The notes under the pieces are model-generated. The model saw nothing but the letters and a program-made list of their open reading frames with translations, did not search any database and was not told where the DNA came from. From Variovorax paradoxus (lineage in GTDB: Bacteria > Pseudomonadota > Gammaproteobacteria > Burkholderiales > Burkholderiaceae_C), in NCBI RefSeq assembly GCF_022009635.1, contig NZ_CP091716.1, forward strand, positions 6,345,501 to 6,409,500: a stretch of 64,000 nucleotides of DNA, read 5' to 3'. The position numbers were made by a program, and so were the translations under genes. This document shows positions 22,554 to 32,076 of the stretch, in pieces (the first letter of the stretch is position 1; every line of letters starts with the position of its first letter).

Positions 22554-23195
22554 TCAGGCGCTGCGCTTGAACAGGAACAGGAACGCACCCATCGTCATCA
22601 GCACGCCGCCGAAGACGCGGTTCTGCGCGCGCCGGGCGCGCACGCTGCGCAGCACGCCCTGCAGCCGCGCGGCCAGCCAGGCGTAGCCGTGCATCACGGT
22701 CACGTCGACCATCACCGTGGTGGCCAGCAGCACCAAAAGCTGCAGCCACAGCGGGCGCGTCGGCTGGATGAACTGCGGCAGCACCGCGGCCATGAAGACG
22801 ATGCCCTTGGGGTTGGTCACGTTGGTGAGAAAGCCGCGCAGCACGCGCTGCGGCGCGGTGAGGTCGGGCTCGCGCGCGGCCTCGCCCCCATCGGCGCTCG
22901 CGGCCGGCGCCACGGGTGCGCGCCACTGGCGCCAGCCCAGCCACAGCAGGTAGCACGCGCCGACCACCTTGATCACCGTGAACGCGGTGGCCGAAGCGGT
23001 GAGCACCGCGCCCACGCCGAGGCCGGCCACCAGCAGGATCACCGCCAGCCCCAGCTGCAGGCCGACGATGGTGGCCGTGGTGCGCCGCACGCCGTAGCTG
23101 AGCCCATGGCTCATGCTCAGCACCGCGCCCGAGCCGGGCGATACCGCGATCACGCAACTCGCCACCAGGAATGCGAGCCAGACATGCAGTTCCAT
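22554..23195 (-). CDS. LysE/RhtB-family amino-acid exporter
   Basis: A 213-residue inner-membrane exporter with about six hydrophobic segments. The LysE signature region SPGSGAVLSMSHGLSYG lies at residues about 19-35. Family members export amino acids or homoserine lactones. It starts three bases after the HMG-CoA lyase stop, so it is cotranscribed with it; export of an amino acid when leucine breakdown is active is a possible, unproven rationale. Confidence 0.87.
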   Translation of the reverse strand: MELHVWLAFLVASCVIAVSPGSGAVLSMSHGLSYGVRRTTATIVGLQLGLAVILLVAGLGVGAVLTASATAFTVIKVVGACYLLWLGWRQWRAPVAPAASADGGEAAREPDLTAPQRVLRGFLTNVTNPKGIVFMAAVLPQFIQPTRPLWLQLLVLLATTVMVDVTVMHGYAWLAARLQGVLRSVRARRAQNRVFGGVLMTMGAFLFLFKRSA

Positions 23196-23198
23196 GCG

Positions 23199-24119
23199 TC
23201 AACCCGCCCGCTTGGTGCGGATGGCCTTCGATGCGCGCGAGTTCGGTTCGCGGCCCAGTGCCTCGCTGATGTACACGCCCGCGTCGATCAGCCGGTCGAG
23301 GTCGATGCCGGTCTCGATGCCCATGCCGTGCAGCATGTAGACCACGTCTTCCGTCGCCACGTTGCCCGTGGCGCCCTTGGCATAGGGACAGCCGCCCAGG
23401 CCGGCCGAGGACGACTGGAAGTTCCACACGCCCAGCTCGAGCGCCGCCAGCGTGTTGACCAGCGCCTGCCCGTAGGTGTCGTGGAAATGGCCGGAAATGG
23501 CGTCGACACCGAAGTGCGCCAGCGTGGCGTCCATGGCCGCCTGCACCTTGCGCGGCGTGCCCACGCCGATGGTGTCGGCCACGTCCACGCGCTGCACGCC
23601 GATGCCCTTCATCAGTTGCGCGAGGTAGCCGACCTTGGCCGGGGCGATCTCGCCTTCATAGGGGCAGCCGACCGTGCACGACATGGCGCCGCGCACAGCG
23701 ATGCCTTTTTCGAGCGCCGCGGCCACCACGGGCGCGAAGCGCTCGATGCTCTCGGCGATCGAGCAGTTGATGTTCTTCTGGCTGAAGGCTTCGCTGGCGG
23801 CGCCGAACACCACGATCTCGTCGGGCCACTCTTCGCGCGGCGCGGCGATGGCGGCCTCGAAACCCTTCATGTTGGGCGTGAGCACCGAGTAGCGCACGCC
23901 GGGCTTGCGCCGGATGCCGTGCATGACCTCGGCGTTGTCGGCCATCTGCGGCACCCACTTGGGGCTCACGAAGCTGGTGACCTCGATCTCCTTGAGGCCG
24001 GCGTCCTGCAGGCGGTGCACGAGGCCGATCTTCACTTCGGCCGAGACCGGCTGCTTCTCGTTCTGCAGGCCGTCGCGCGGGCCGACGTCGACGATCCTGA
24101 CTTGGGTGGGGAGTTTCAT
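23199..24119 (-). CDS. mvaB: Hydroxymethylglutaryl-CoA lyase
   Basis: A 306-residue TIM-barrel lyase splitting HMG-CoA to acetoacetate and acetyl-CoA, the last step of leucine degradation. DVGPRDGLQNE (11-21) is the metal/catalytic strand; the catalytic cysteine loop is GLGGCPYAKGATGN. The start at 24117-24119 is fixed by the family N-terminus; the larger frame reading upstream is a shadow of the acyl-CoA dehydrogenase. It heads a five-gene unit. Upstream DNA carries a double box also found at the AraC/liu promoter, so it is probably coregulated with the liu operon. Confidence 0.94.
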   Translation of the reverse strand: MKLPTQVRIVDVGPRDGLQNEKQPVSAEVKIGLVHRLQDAGLKEIEVTSFVSPKWVPQMADNAEVMHGIRRKPGVRYSVLTPNMKGFEAAIAAPREEWPDEIVVFGAASEAFSQKNINCSIAESIERFAPVVAAALEKGIAVRGAMSCTVGCPYEGEIAPAKVGYLAQLMKGIGVQRVDVADTIGVGTPRKVQAAMDATLAHFGVDAISGHFHDTYGQALVNTLAALELGVWNFQSSSAGLGGCPYAKGATGNVATEDVVYMLHGMGIETGIDLDRLIDAGVYISEALGREPNSRASKAIRTKRAG

Positions 24120-24212
24120 GGGATGTCTCTGGTGTCGCGGGAGGATGAAAAACCGCCACCCATTGTCCGACACATGCAAATGCCCTGCTTGGTACACAAG
24201 TCGCGGAAGGTA

Positions 24213-24247
24213 GCAATGCGCGCCGGCGAGGTTGCAAATGGTGCCAG
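24213..24247. promoter_or_regulatory. Double direct-repeat box upstream of HMG-CoA lyase (liu-type AraC box)
   Basis: GCAATGCGCGCCGG and GCAAATGGTGCCAG start exactly 21 bases apart (two helical turns). The whole 35-base block matches 25 of 35 positions of the block at 41806-41840, including the run GGTTGCAAAT, in the same orientation. It ends 93 bases from the mvaB start; the matching block is 88 bases from the isovaleryl-CoA dehydrogenase start. It is probably bound by the AraC protein at 41858. Confidence 0.65.
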
Positions 24248-24256
24248 CCGCGCGGA

Positions 24257-25426
24257 TCAGTACGACTTGGGCAGCCCCAGCGCCTTCTCGGCGATGAAGT
24301 TCAGGATCATCTGCGGGCTGACCGGCGCGATGCGCGGTATGTAGCTCTCGCGCAGCAGCCGCTCGACGTGGTATTCCTTGGCATAGCCCATGCCGCCCAA
24401 CGTGAGCACCGCGTTCTGGCAGGCGTCGTGCGCCGCCTCGGCCGCCAGGTACTTGGCGGCGTTGGCCTCGACGCCGCAGGGTTCGCCCGCGTCGTACAGC
24501 GTGGCGGCCTTGAGCATCATCAGGTCGGCCGCTTCCAGGTTGGCCCAGGCACGCGCCAGCGGATGCGCCACGCCCTGGTTCTGGCCGATGGGCCGGCCGA
24601 ACACGACGCGCTCCTGCGCATACTGCGAGGCGATGCGCAGCGCCGCGCGGCCGATGCCGATGGCTTCCGCCGCGATGAGGATGCGCTCGGGGTTCAGCCC
24701 GTGCAGGATGTATTCGAAGCCCCTGCCCTCCTCGCCGATGCGGTCTTCCTCCGGCACCGCGAGCCCGTCGATGAAGAGCATGTTCGAGTCGACCGCCGCG
24801 CGGCCGAGCTTGTGGATCTCCCGCACCTCGACCCTGGCGCGGTCCAGCGGCGTGTAGAACAGCGTGAGGCCCTGCGTGGGCTTCTTCACCTGATCGAGCG
24901 GCGTGGTGCGCGTGAGGATGAGCATGCGGTCGGCCACCTGCGCGGTCGAGATCCAGATCTTGCGGCCATGCAGCAGATAGCCGCCGCCGGGCTGGCGCAC
25001 CGCCTGCGTCTTGAGGCTGGTGGTGTCCAGCCCCGCGTCGGGCTCGGTTACCGCGAAGCAGGCTTTCTCGGTGCCCGCGATGAGCGGCGGCAGGAACCGC
25101 TGGCGCTGCGCCTCGCTGCCGAACACAACCACCGGGTTGAGCCCGAAGATGTTCATGTGCACCGACGACGCGCCCGACATGCCCGCGCCCGACGCGCTGA
25201 TGGCGCGCATCATCAGCGCCGCCTCGGTGATGCCGAGCCCCGCGCCGCCCTGCGCCTCCGGCATGGCGATGCCGAGCCAGCCGCTTTCGGCCACGGCGCG
25301 GTGGAACTCGTGCGGGAACACGGCGCGGTCGTCGTGGTCGCGCCAGTAGTCGGCGGGAAAGTCTTCGCACAGCCGTTCGATGGCCGCGACCAGCGAGCGC
25401 TGGTCTTCGTTCAGTGAGAAATTCAT
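24257..25426 (-). CDS. Acyl-CoA dehydrogenase (IVD-like catalytic-base position)
   Basis: A 389-residue FAD flavoenzyme oxidising an acyl-CoA. Seen are FAVTEPDAGLDTTSLKT (FAD/substrate loop) and TLGGMGYAKEY. The usual C-terminal catalytic Glu in YEGT is absent (the region reads RIAPVSPQM); instead E247 in GLNPER occupies the isovaleryl-CoA dehydrogenase position. The start overlaps the CoA-transferase stop by four bases (ATGA), so the pair acts in sequence: CoA transfer, then desaturation. The acid degraded is unknown; branched or dicarboxylic acyl groups are plausible. Confidence 0.9.
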   Translation of the reverse strand: MNFSLNEDQRSLVAAIERLCEDFPADYWRDHDDRAVFPHEFHRAVAESGWLGIAMPEAQGGAGLGITEAALMMRAISASGAGMSGASSVHMNIFGLNPVVVFGSEAQRQRFLPPLIAGTEKACFAVTEPDAGLDTTSLKTQAVRQPGGGYLLHGRKIWISTAQVADRMLILTRTTPLDQVKKPTQGLTLFYTPLDRARVEVREIHKLGRAAVDSNMLFIDGLAVPEEDRIGEEGRGFEYILHGLNPERILIAAEAIGIGRAALRIASQYAQERVVFGRPIGQNQGVAHPLARAWANLEAADLMMLKAATLYDAGEPCGVEANAAKYLAAEAAHDACQNAVLTLGGMGYAKEYHVERLLRESYIPRIAPVSPQMILNFIAEKALGLPKSY

Positions 25427-26646
25427 TCGCTGTCTTTCGTTGGTTCCGGTTGCAGCGTGACGCCGCGCGCCAGCATGCGTTCGATGGCTTCTTCGTCGTA
25501 GCCCGCCTCGCGCAGCAGCTCCACGCTCTGTTCGCCGATGCGCGGCGCGGGCCGGCGGATGGCCGTGGGCGTGGCGCTGTAGCGGCCCACCGGCGCGAGG
25601 GTGCGGATGCGGCCCTCGCTCGGATGGTCGAACTCCGGGTAGAAGCCGACGGCGCGCAGGTGCGGGTCGTCCAGCAGGCTGTCGGTGCTGTGCAGCCGCG
25701 CCACCGGAATGTCGGCGGCGGCCAGCGCGGCAAACCACTCGTCGCTGGTGCGCGTGGCCATCACTTCGGCCACGAAGGCATACACCGCGCCGATGTTCGC
25801 GGCGCGCGCGGTGTGCGTGCCGAACATCGGCGAGTCGCGCAGTTCGGGCCGGCCGATCACGTCGAAGAAGGCCTGCCAGTGCTTGTCGTTGTAGATCAGC
25901 ACGCTGAGGTGCCCGTCCGACGTGGCGTAGGGCTTGCGGTGCGGCGCGAGCAGCCGTGCGTAGCCGGTGGGTCCGAGCGGCGGCTCGAAGCTGTGGCCGC
26001 CGAGGTGGTCGCCCATGACGAACTGCGAGAGCGCCTCGAACATCGGCACCTCGACCGCCTGGCCCTTGCCGGTGCGCTGCGCATGCAGCACGGCGGCGAG
26101 CAATGCGATGGCCGCCTGCAGCCCCACGGCGCGGTCGGCCAGCGTGACGGGCGCGTAGCGCGGCTCGCCGCCGCTTTGCTGCGCGAACAGCGAGGCGATG
26201 CCGGCCGCGCCCTGGATGAGATCGTCGTAGGCGGGCTTGCCGGCGTAAGGCCCCTGCTCGCCGTAGCCGAAGGCGCCGAGGTAGACGATCTTCGGGTTGA
26301 CGGCCGCCACGGCCTCGTAGCCGAGCCCGAGCCGCGCCATCGCCTGCGGTCGCGTGTTGTAGATCAGCGCATCGCAGTCCGCCGCCAATCGCAGGCAGGC
26401 TTCGCGGCCCTCGGGCTGCTTGAGGTCGAGCACGATCGAGCGCTTGTTGCGGTTGAGGTGCATCGCCATCGCGCCCATACCGGCATGGCGCATCGGGCCG
26501 ACGGCGCGCAGGTTGTCGCCGCCGGGCGGCTCGACCTTCACGATGTCGGCGCCGAGGTCGCCGAGCGTCTGCGTGGCGTAGGGGCCCATCACCACGGCCG
26601 TGAGGTCGAGGATGCGGATGCCTTGGAGAGGTCCGGAGGTATTCAT
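25423..26646 (-). CDS. CaiB/BaiF family CoA transferase (class III)
   Basis: A 407-residue class III CoA transferase. N-terminal GIRILDLTAVVMGPYATQ and GADIVKVEPPGGD are family hallmarks, followed by NRNKRSIVLDLK and the TGKGQAVEVPMFEA segment. The enzyme moves CoA from a donor thioester to a carboxylate. It sits between the Bug receptor and the acyl-CoA dehydrogenase, so it likely activates the acid imported by this cluster. A palindromic repeat separates it from the receptor gene. Confidence 0.9.
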   Translation of the reverse strand: MNTSGPLQGIRILDLTAVVMGPYATQTLGDLGADIVKVEPPGGDNLRAVGPMRHAGMGAMAMHLNRNKRSIVLDLKQPEGREACLRLAADCDALIYNTRPQAMARLGLGYEAVAAVNPKIVYLGAFGYGEQGPYAGKPAYDDLIQGAAGIASLFAQQSGGEPRYAPVTLADRAVGLQAAIALLAAVLHAQRTGKGQAVEVPMFEALSQFVMGDHLGGHSFEPPLGPTGYARLLAPHRKPYATSDGHLSVLIYNDKHWQAFFDVIGRPELRDSPMFGTHTARAANIGAVYAFVAEVMATRTSDEWFAALAAADIPVARLHSTDSLLDDPHLRAVGFYPEFDHPSEGRIRTLAPVGRYSATPTAIRRPAPRIGEQSVELLREAGYDEEAIERMLARGVTLQPEPTKDSE

Positions 26647-26659
26647 GTCTTGGTCTTCG

Positions 26660-26760
26660 CTCCTTCCCCCTCTGGGGGAAGGCTGGGATGGGGGCAGGCA
26701 GAGCGCGCATCGGGTACGCCGCTTGCCCCCACCCCTGCCCTCCCCCAGCGGGGGAGGGAG
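26660..26760. repeat. Palindromic GC-rich repeat, intergenic copy
   Basis: Left arm CTCCTTCCCCCTCTGGGGGA then AGGCTGGGATGGGGGC; right arm GCCCCCACCCCTGCCCTCCC then CCAGCGGGGGAGGGAG. The arms are inverted versions of each other and each contains its own hairpin. It lies 13 bases from both flanking genes, inside an operon, where it could stabilise or punctuate the mRNA. Confidence 0.85.
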
Positions 26761-26773
26761 AAATTCAGCTCGC

Positions 26774-27796
26774 TCATTCGGGTTGAATGCCGGCCGCCTG
26801 GATCAGCTTCTTCCACTTCGCCAATTCGGACACGGTGAACGCGCCCAGCTCTTCCGGCGTGCTGCCGAAGGCATCGAAGCCCAGTTTCGCCACGCGCTCG
26901 CGGAAGACCGTGCCGTTGGCCATGTCGGCCAGCACCTTGTTGAGCTTGCGCACGATCTCGCGCGGCGTTCCGGCCGGTGCGAACACGCCGTTCCAGGAAG
27001 TGATGTCGAAGCCCTTCAGCTCCGGCGTGTCGGCCAGCGGCGGCAGTTCGGGGAAGAGCTTGGTGCGCTCCTGCGTGGTGACGGCAATCGCGCGCATCTT
27101 GCCGGCCTTCACCGTGGCAAGACCCGCGGCCAGGTCGACCACCATCATCGACACCTGCCCGCCGATCAGGTCGGCAATGGCGGGCGGCGTGCTCTTGTAG
27201 GGCACGTGCAGCATCGGCACGCCGCTCATGCGCGACAGCGTGGCGCCGCAGACGATGCCGGTGCTGTTACCGCTCGCGTAGGTCAGCTTGCCCGGATGCG
27301 CCCGGCCCCAGGCCAGCAGCTCGGCCACGTTCTTCACGGGCAGCTCGTTGTTCACCACCAGCATGAACGGCAGGTTGCCCATGCGGCTCACCGGCGCGAA
27401 GTCCTTCACCGGGTCGTAGGGCAGCGACTTCATCAGGCTCGGGTTGGCCGAGTGCGTGGTGTTGGTGGTCATGAACAGCGTGTAGCCGTCGGGCGGCGCC
27501 TTGGCCACCGCCTCCGCGGCGATCACGCCGTTGGCGCCCGCCTTGTTGTCCACGATGACCGAGCCCTTGAGCGCGTCGCCGAGCATCTGGCCGGTGATGC
27601 GCGCCACCGCGTCGGTGCCGCTGCCGGCGGCGAAGGGCACGACGATGCGTATCGGCTGCTTCGGGTAGCCGCCGCTGTCCTGCGCGAAGGCCCAGGGCAT
27701 GGTGCCCGCGAGGCCCGCGGCGGCGCCGATGGAAATGAAACGGCGACGGTTCGCCATCGCGGCCGGTTGCCCGGTCGCGTTCTTCGTTGTCTGCAT
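26774..27796 (-). CDS. Bug-family (TTT) periplasmic solute receptor
   Basis: A 340-residue binding protein with a signal peptide carrying a basic RRRFISIG start (twin-arginine-like ANRRRF) and cleaving near MPWAFAQDSG. Bug landmarks are IRIVVPFAAGSGTD and VIVDNKAGANG. It belongs to the IclR-cupin-CoA transferase-dehydrogenase cluster and probably captures the acid that these enzymes degrade. No transporter membrane genes are adjacent. Confidence 0.9.
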   Translation of the reverse strand: MQTTKNATGQPAAMANRRRFISIGAAAGLAGTMPWAFAQDSGGYPKQPIRIVVPFAAGSGTDAVARITGQMLGDALKGSVIVDNKAGANGVIAAEAVAKAPPDGYTLFMTTNTTHSANPSLMKSLPYDPVKDFAPVSRMGNLPFMLVVNNELPVKNVAELLAWGRAHPGKLTYASGNSTGIVCGATLSRMSGVPMLHVPYKSTPPAIADLIGGQVSMMVVDLAAGLATVKAGKMRAIAVTTQERTKLFPELPPLADTPELKGFDITSWNGVFAPAGTPREIVRKLNKVLADMANGTVFRERVAKLGFDAFGSTPEELGAFTVSELAKWKKLIQAAGIQPE

Positions 27797-27829
27797 GTGG
27801 TTTGTCTCCGGTTGTAGTGCTGTCGGTTC

Positions 27830-28225
27830 TCAGGGCCGGATCACGCGCTCCGGCGATTCCTCGTACGGCGGGCTGTAGATCACCAGCACGCGCACCGGCT
27901 CGTCGCTCACCACCGTGAAGGTGTGCATTGCGTCGGCCGGGAAAAAGCAGCTGTCGCCTGGGTGCAGCTCCTGCCGCTGGCCGCCCACCTCGGCCACCGC
28001 GCGGCCTTCGAGCATGTAGCAGACCTGCTCGATGCCCGGGTGCGCATGCGGCAGCGCGCCCTTGCCCTTCTGGATGTGGCCGACCAGCACCTCGAGCTGC
28101 TTCGCGCCCACCGTCTCGGGGCCGATCAGCCGCTTGTTCAGCGTGCCGGTGTGGTTGGCGGGGTGGTAGCCGGCGATGTCGGCTTCCCGGACGAAGTAAC
28201 GGGCGGTGGTGGAGGTGGTGGTCAT
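27830..28225 (-). CDS. Cupin-domain protein
   Basis: A 131-residue single cupin. Motif 1 is HAHPGIEQVCYMLEG (metal ligands H, H and E) and motif 2 PGDSCFFPADAMHTF (H). Small cupins of this kind are metal-dependent enzymes or sugar/acid-binding proteins. It overlaps the IclR stop as ATGA and lies 33 bases before the Bug receptor, so it is an early gene in the catabolic cluster. A lyase, isomerase or dioxygenase role cannot be distinguished. Confidence 0.86.
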   Translation of the reverse strand: MTTTSTTARYFVREADIAGYHPANHTGTLNKRLIGPETVGAKQLEVLVGHIQKGKGALPHAHPGIEQVCYMLEGRAVAEVGGQRQELHPGDSCFFPADAMHTFTVVSDEPVRVLVIYSPPYEESPERVIRP

Positions 28226-28971
28226 CGGGGGTTCTCGGTCTTGGGTTCGATGGCGAGGCAGGCGGAGCGCAGCATCGCGGCGATGTCTTCGATGCGCGGC
28301 TCCATGCGGTAGCGCGGCCCCGCGACCGAGATGGCGTAGGCCTCGCCGCCGATGCGCAGCGGCCAGGCCAGGCCGATCAGGTCGGGAATGCTCTCGCCGA
28401 GGTTTCCGTACCAGCCGCGCGCGGCGCCGCGCTGCAGCTCGGCCTCGATGGCTTCGGCGGTGGTGAGCGTGGCTTCGGTCAGCGGCGCGAGCGCCATGCC
28501 CTGCAGCAGCTGGCGGCGTGCTTCGGGCTCCAGCGTGGACAGCAGCGCGCGGCCCAGCGAATTGGCGTAGGCCGGGCGGGTTTCGCCCGACTCGGCGGAA
28601 TAGCGGATGGCCTGCGGCGCGCTCAGCACCTCCAGGTACACCACCTGCCCCGCGTCGCGGAACTTGCCGAAGACCACCGTCTCGCGCGCCGCGTCGCGCA
28701 GCTCTTCCAGCGTGGCCTTCACCCGGTCGAGCACCGGGTCGTGGGCGGCGATGACCTGCGCCATCGCCAGCAGCCGGCCGGTCGGGTAGTAACCCTGGCG
28801 GCGGCCGGTTTCGTACATGTAGCCCTGCTCCTCGAGCGTGCGGATCAGGCCCAGGCAGCTCGACACCGGCATGTCGAGCAGCCGCGCCATCTCGGAGAGC
28901 GCCAGCGGCTGCTTCTCCCTGGCGAACAGTTCGACGATCTCGATCACCCGAAACGCAGTTTTCACAGTCAT
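28222..28971 (-). CDS. IclR-family transcriptional regulator
   Basis: A 249-residue regulator: winged helix at residues about 1-65 (AFRVIEIVELFAREKQPLAL, then MARLLDMPVSSCLGLIRTLE) and an effector-binding GAF-like domain after about 75. It is the first gene of the minus-strand cluster cupin-Bug-CoA transferase-dehydrogenase and overlaps the cupin start by four bases, an unusual arrangement that makes the regulator part of its own operon. Its start codon is embedded in one of two palindromic boxes, which suggests autoregulation. Confidence 0.9.
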   Translation of the reverse strand: MTVKTAFRVIEIVELFAREKQPLALSEMARLLDMPVSSCLGLIRTLEEQGYMYETGRRQGYYPTGRLLAMAQVIAAHDPVLDRVKATLEELRDAARETVVFGKFRDAGQVVYLEVLSAPQAIRYSAESGETRPAYANSLGRALLSTLEPEARRQLLQGMALAPLTEATLTTAEAIEAELQRGAARGWYGNLGESIPDLIGLAWPLRIGGEAYAISVAGPRYRMEPRIEDIAAMLRSACLAIEPKTENPR

Positions 28972-28996
28972 GAAAAGATTTTCATACTTGTGAAAA
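28959..28996. promoter_or_regulatory. Twin IclR-type palindromes over the iclR start codon
   Basis: Two boxes of identical design, TTTTCA-CAGTCA-TGAAAA (28959-28976) and TTTTCA-TACTTG-TGAAAA (28979-28996), begin 20 bases apart. The first contains the iclR ATG; the second covers where a Shine-Dalgarno would be, and none is visible there. Binding by the IclR protein is inferred. Confidence 0.65.
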
Positions 28997-29064
28997 ACTC
29001 GCGCTTCAGGGTTTCCCCTGCCCGCGCCGCATTCCGGCGGGGCCGGAAGCGGTGGCGCGTGCCG

Positions 29065-29985
29065 TCAGTAGCCGCGTGCCGGATCGACCACGCCGGCGAT
29101 CGGCAGGCCCTGCTCCATCGCGCGGATCTTCCCGGCGATCTGCGCAATCGACTCCTCGCGCAGCGTGCGCGCCGAGCCGTGCGGCGTCACGGTGATCTTC
29201 GGATGGCGCCAGAAGGCGTGATCGGCCGGCAGCGGCTCGACCTGGAACACGTCGAGCGTGGCGCCCGCGAGCTGGCCGGCGTCGAGCATCGGGATCAGGT
29301 CGTCTTCCACCAGATGGCCGCCGCGCGCGATGCTGATCAGGTAGCCCTCGGGCTTGAGCTTGCCGAGCGTCTTGCGGTTCAGGATGCCGCGCGTGGCCTC
29401 GGTCAGCGGCAGCAGGTTGACCAGCACGCGCGTGGACGACAGGAACTCGTCGAACTGCGACTCGCCGCTGAACACCTGCACGCCGTCGATGTCCTTGGAC
29501 GAACGGCTCCAACCCAGCACCGGGAACTCGAACTGCGCCACGGCCTTGGCCACGCGCTCGCCGAGCACGCCCAGGCCCATGATGCCGACCGGGAAGTCGC
29601 GCCGCATCCTGGGCTTGCGGTAGCTCCACTTGCCCTCGCGCGCGTCGGCCTCGTAGGCGTCGAACTCGCGGAAGTGGCGGATGAGCGTGTGGCACACGTA
29701 TTCGGCCATCTGCACCGACATGCCCGCGTCGTCGAGCCGCACGATGCGCGTGTGCGCCGGCACCTTCAGCTTGAGCAGCGCATCGACGCCCGCGCCGATG
29801 TTGAAGATGCCGCGCAACTGCGGCTGCTCGTCGATGAGTTCCTGCGGAGGCGCCCACACCACGGCATGGTCGGCCTGCGGCGCGCCGGGCTTCCACGGCT
29901 CGATGACGGCATCGGGGAGTTCGGCCTTCAGGCCTTCGATCCAGGGGTCTGGGCGGTTGTCGGTGAGGTAGACGGTGATTCGCAT
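29065..29985 (-). CDS. ghrA: Glyoxylate/hydroxypyruvate reductase A
   Basis: A 306-residue NAD(P)H-dependent D-2-hydroxyacid dehydrogenase reducing glyoxylate and hydroxypyruvate. The dinucleotide motif is GIMGLGVLGERVAKA (about 140). Catalytic arginine lies in SIARGGHLV, with the acid partner in FQVEPLP and histidine in TPHGSARTL. Length and the WSRSSKDIDGV segment fit the GhrA branch rather than serA. It is 93 bases upstream of iclR on the same strand and may or may not be cotranscribed. Confidence 0.87.
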   Translation of the reverse strand: MRITVYLTDNRPDPWIEGLKAELPDAVIEPWKPGAPQADHAVVWAPPQELIDEQPQLRGIFNIGAGVDALLKLKVPAHTRIVRLDDAGMSVQMAEYVCHTLIRHFREFDAYEADAREGKWSYRKPRMRRDFPVGIMGLGVLGERVAKAVAQFEFPVLGWSRSSKDIDGVQVFSGESQFDEFLSSTRVLVNLLPLTEATRGILNRKTLGKLKPEGYLISIARGGHLVEDDLIPMLDAGQLAGATLDVFQVEPLPADHAFWRHPKITVTPHGSARTLREESIAQIAGKIRAMEQGLPIAGVVDPARGY

Positions 29986-30066
29986 GGGGGCGAATCTTAG
30001 TGAAGCCGCTGACGCGGCGCGCGCGGATGGCTATGCTCGGACGACCCACCCCATCAGGAGACACCC

Positions 30067-30381
30067 ATGATCAAAGTCAGCGTGATGTACCCCTACGCCC
30101 CCGGCGCGCGCTTCGACCACGACTACTACCGCGACAAGCACATGCCGCTGCTCAAGGCACGCATGGGCGACGCCTGCCTCTCGTACACCATCGACAAGGG
30201 CCTGGGCGGCGGCGCGCCGGGCTCGCCGCCCACGTACGTCGGCATGTGCCACGTGTTCAGCGAATCCGTCGATGCCTTCCAGAAGGCCTTCGGCCCGCAC
30301 ATGAAGGAGATCATGGGCGACGTGAAGAACTACACCGACATCGCGCCAGTGATGCAGATCAGCGAAGTGGTGGTGGGCTGA
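30067..30381 (+). CDS. EthD-family protein
   Basis: A 104-residue alpha/beta-barrel dimeric protein of the EthD family: MIKVSVMYPYAPGARFDHDY start, YYRDKHMPLLKARMG with the family histidine, and VDAFQKAFGPHMKEI. EthD-like proteins accompany various catabolic operons, but their biochemical role is mostly unknown. CAGGAGACACCC precedes the ATG. It is a lone plus-strand gene between minus-strand units. Confidence 0.82.
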   Translation: MIKVSVMYPYAPGARFDHDYYRDKHMPLLKARMGDACLSYTIDKGLGGGAPGSPPTYVGMCHVFSESVDAFQKAFGPHMKEIMGDVKNYTDIAPVMQISEVVVG

Positions 30382-30387
30382 CGCGGG

Positions 30388-32076
<1,689 letters not shown>

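Noticed and set aside
22518..24344. Plus-strand open frame of 608 codons over lysE and mvaB
   Set aside because: His/Arg-rich antisense translation typical of shadows of GC-rich genes; both genes on the other strand have clear family motifs.
29028..29053. GC hairpin (CCGCATTCCGGC/GCCGGAAGCGG) after ghrA as a terminator
   Set aside because: The stem is plausible but no T run follows on the minus strand; left unassigned.
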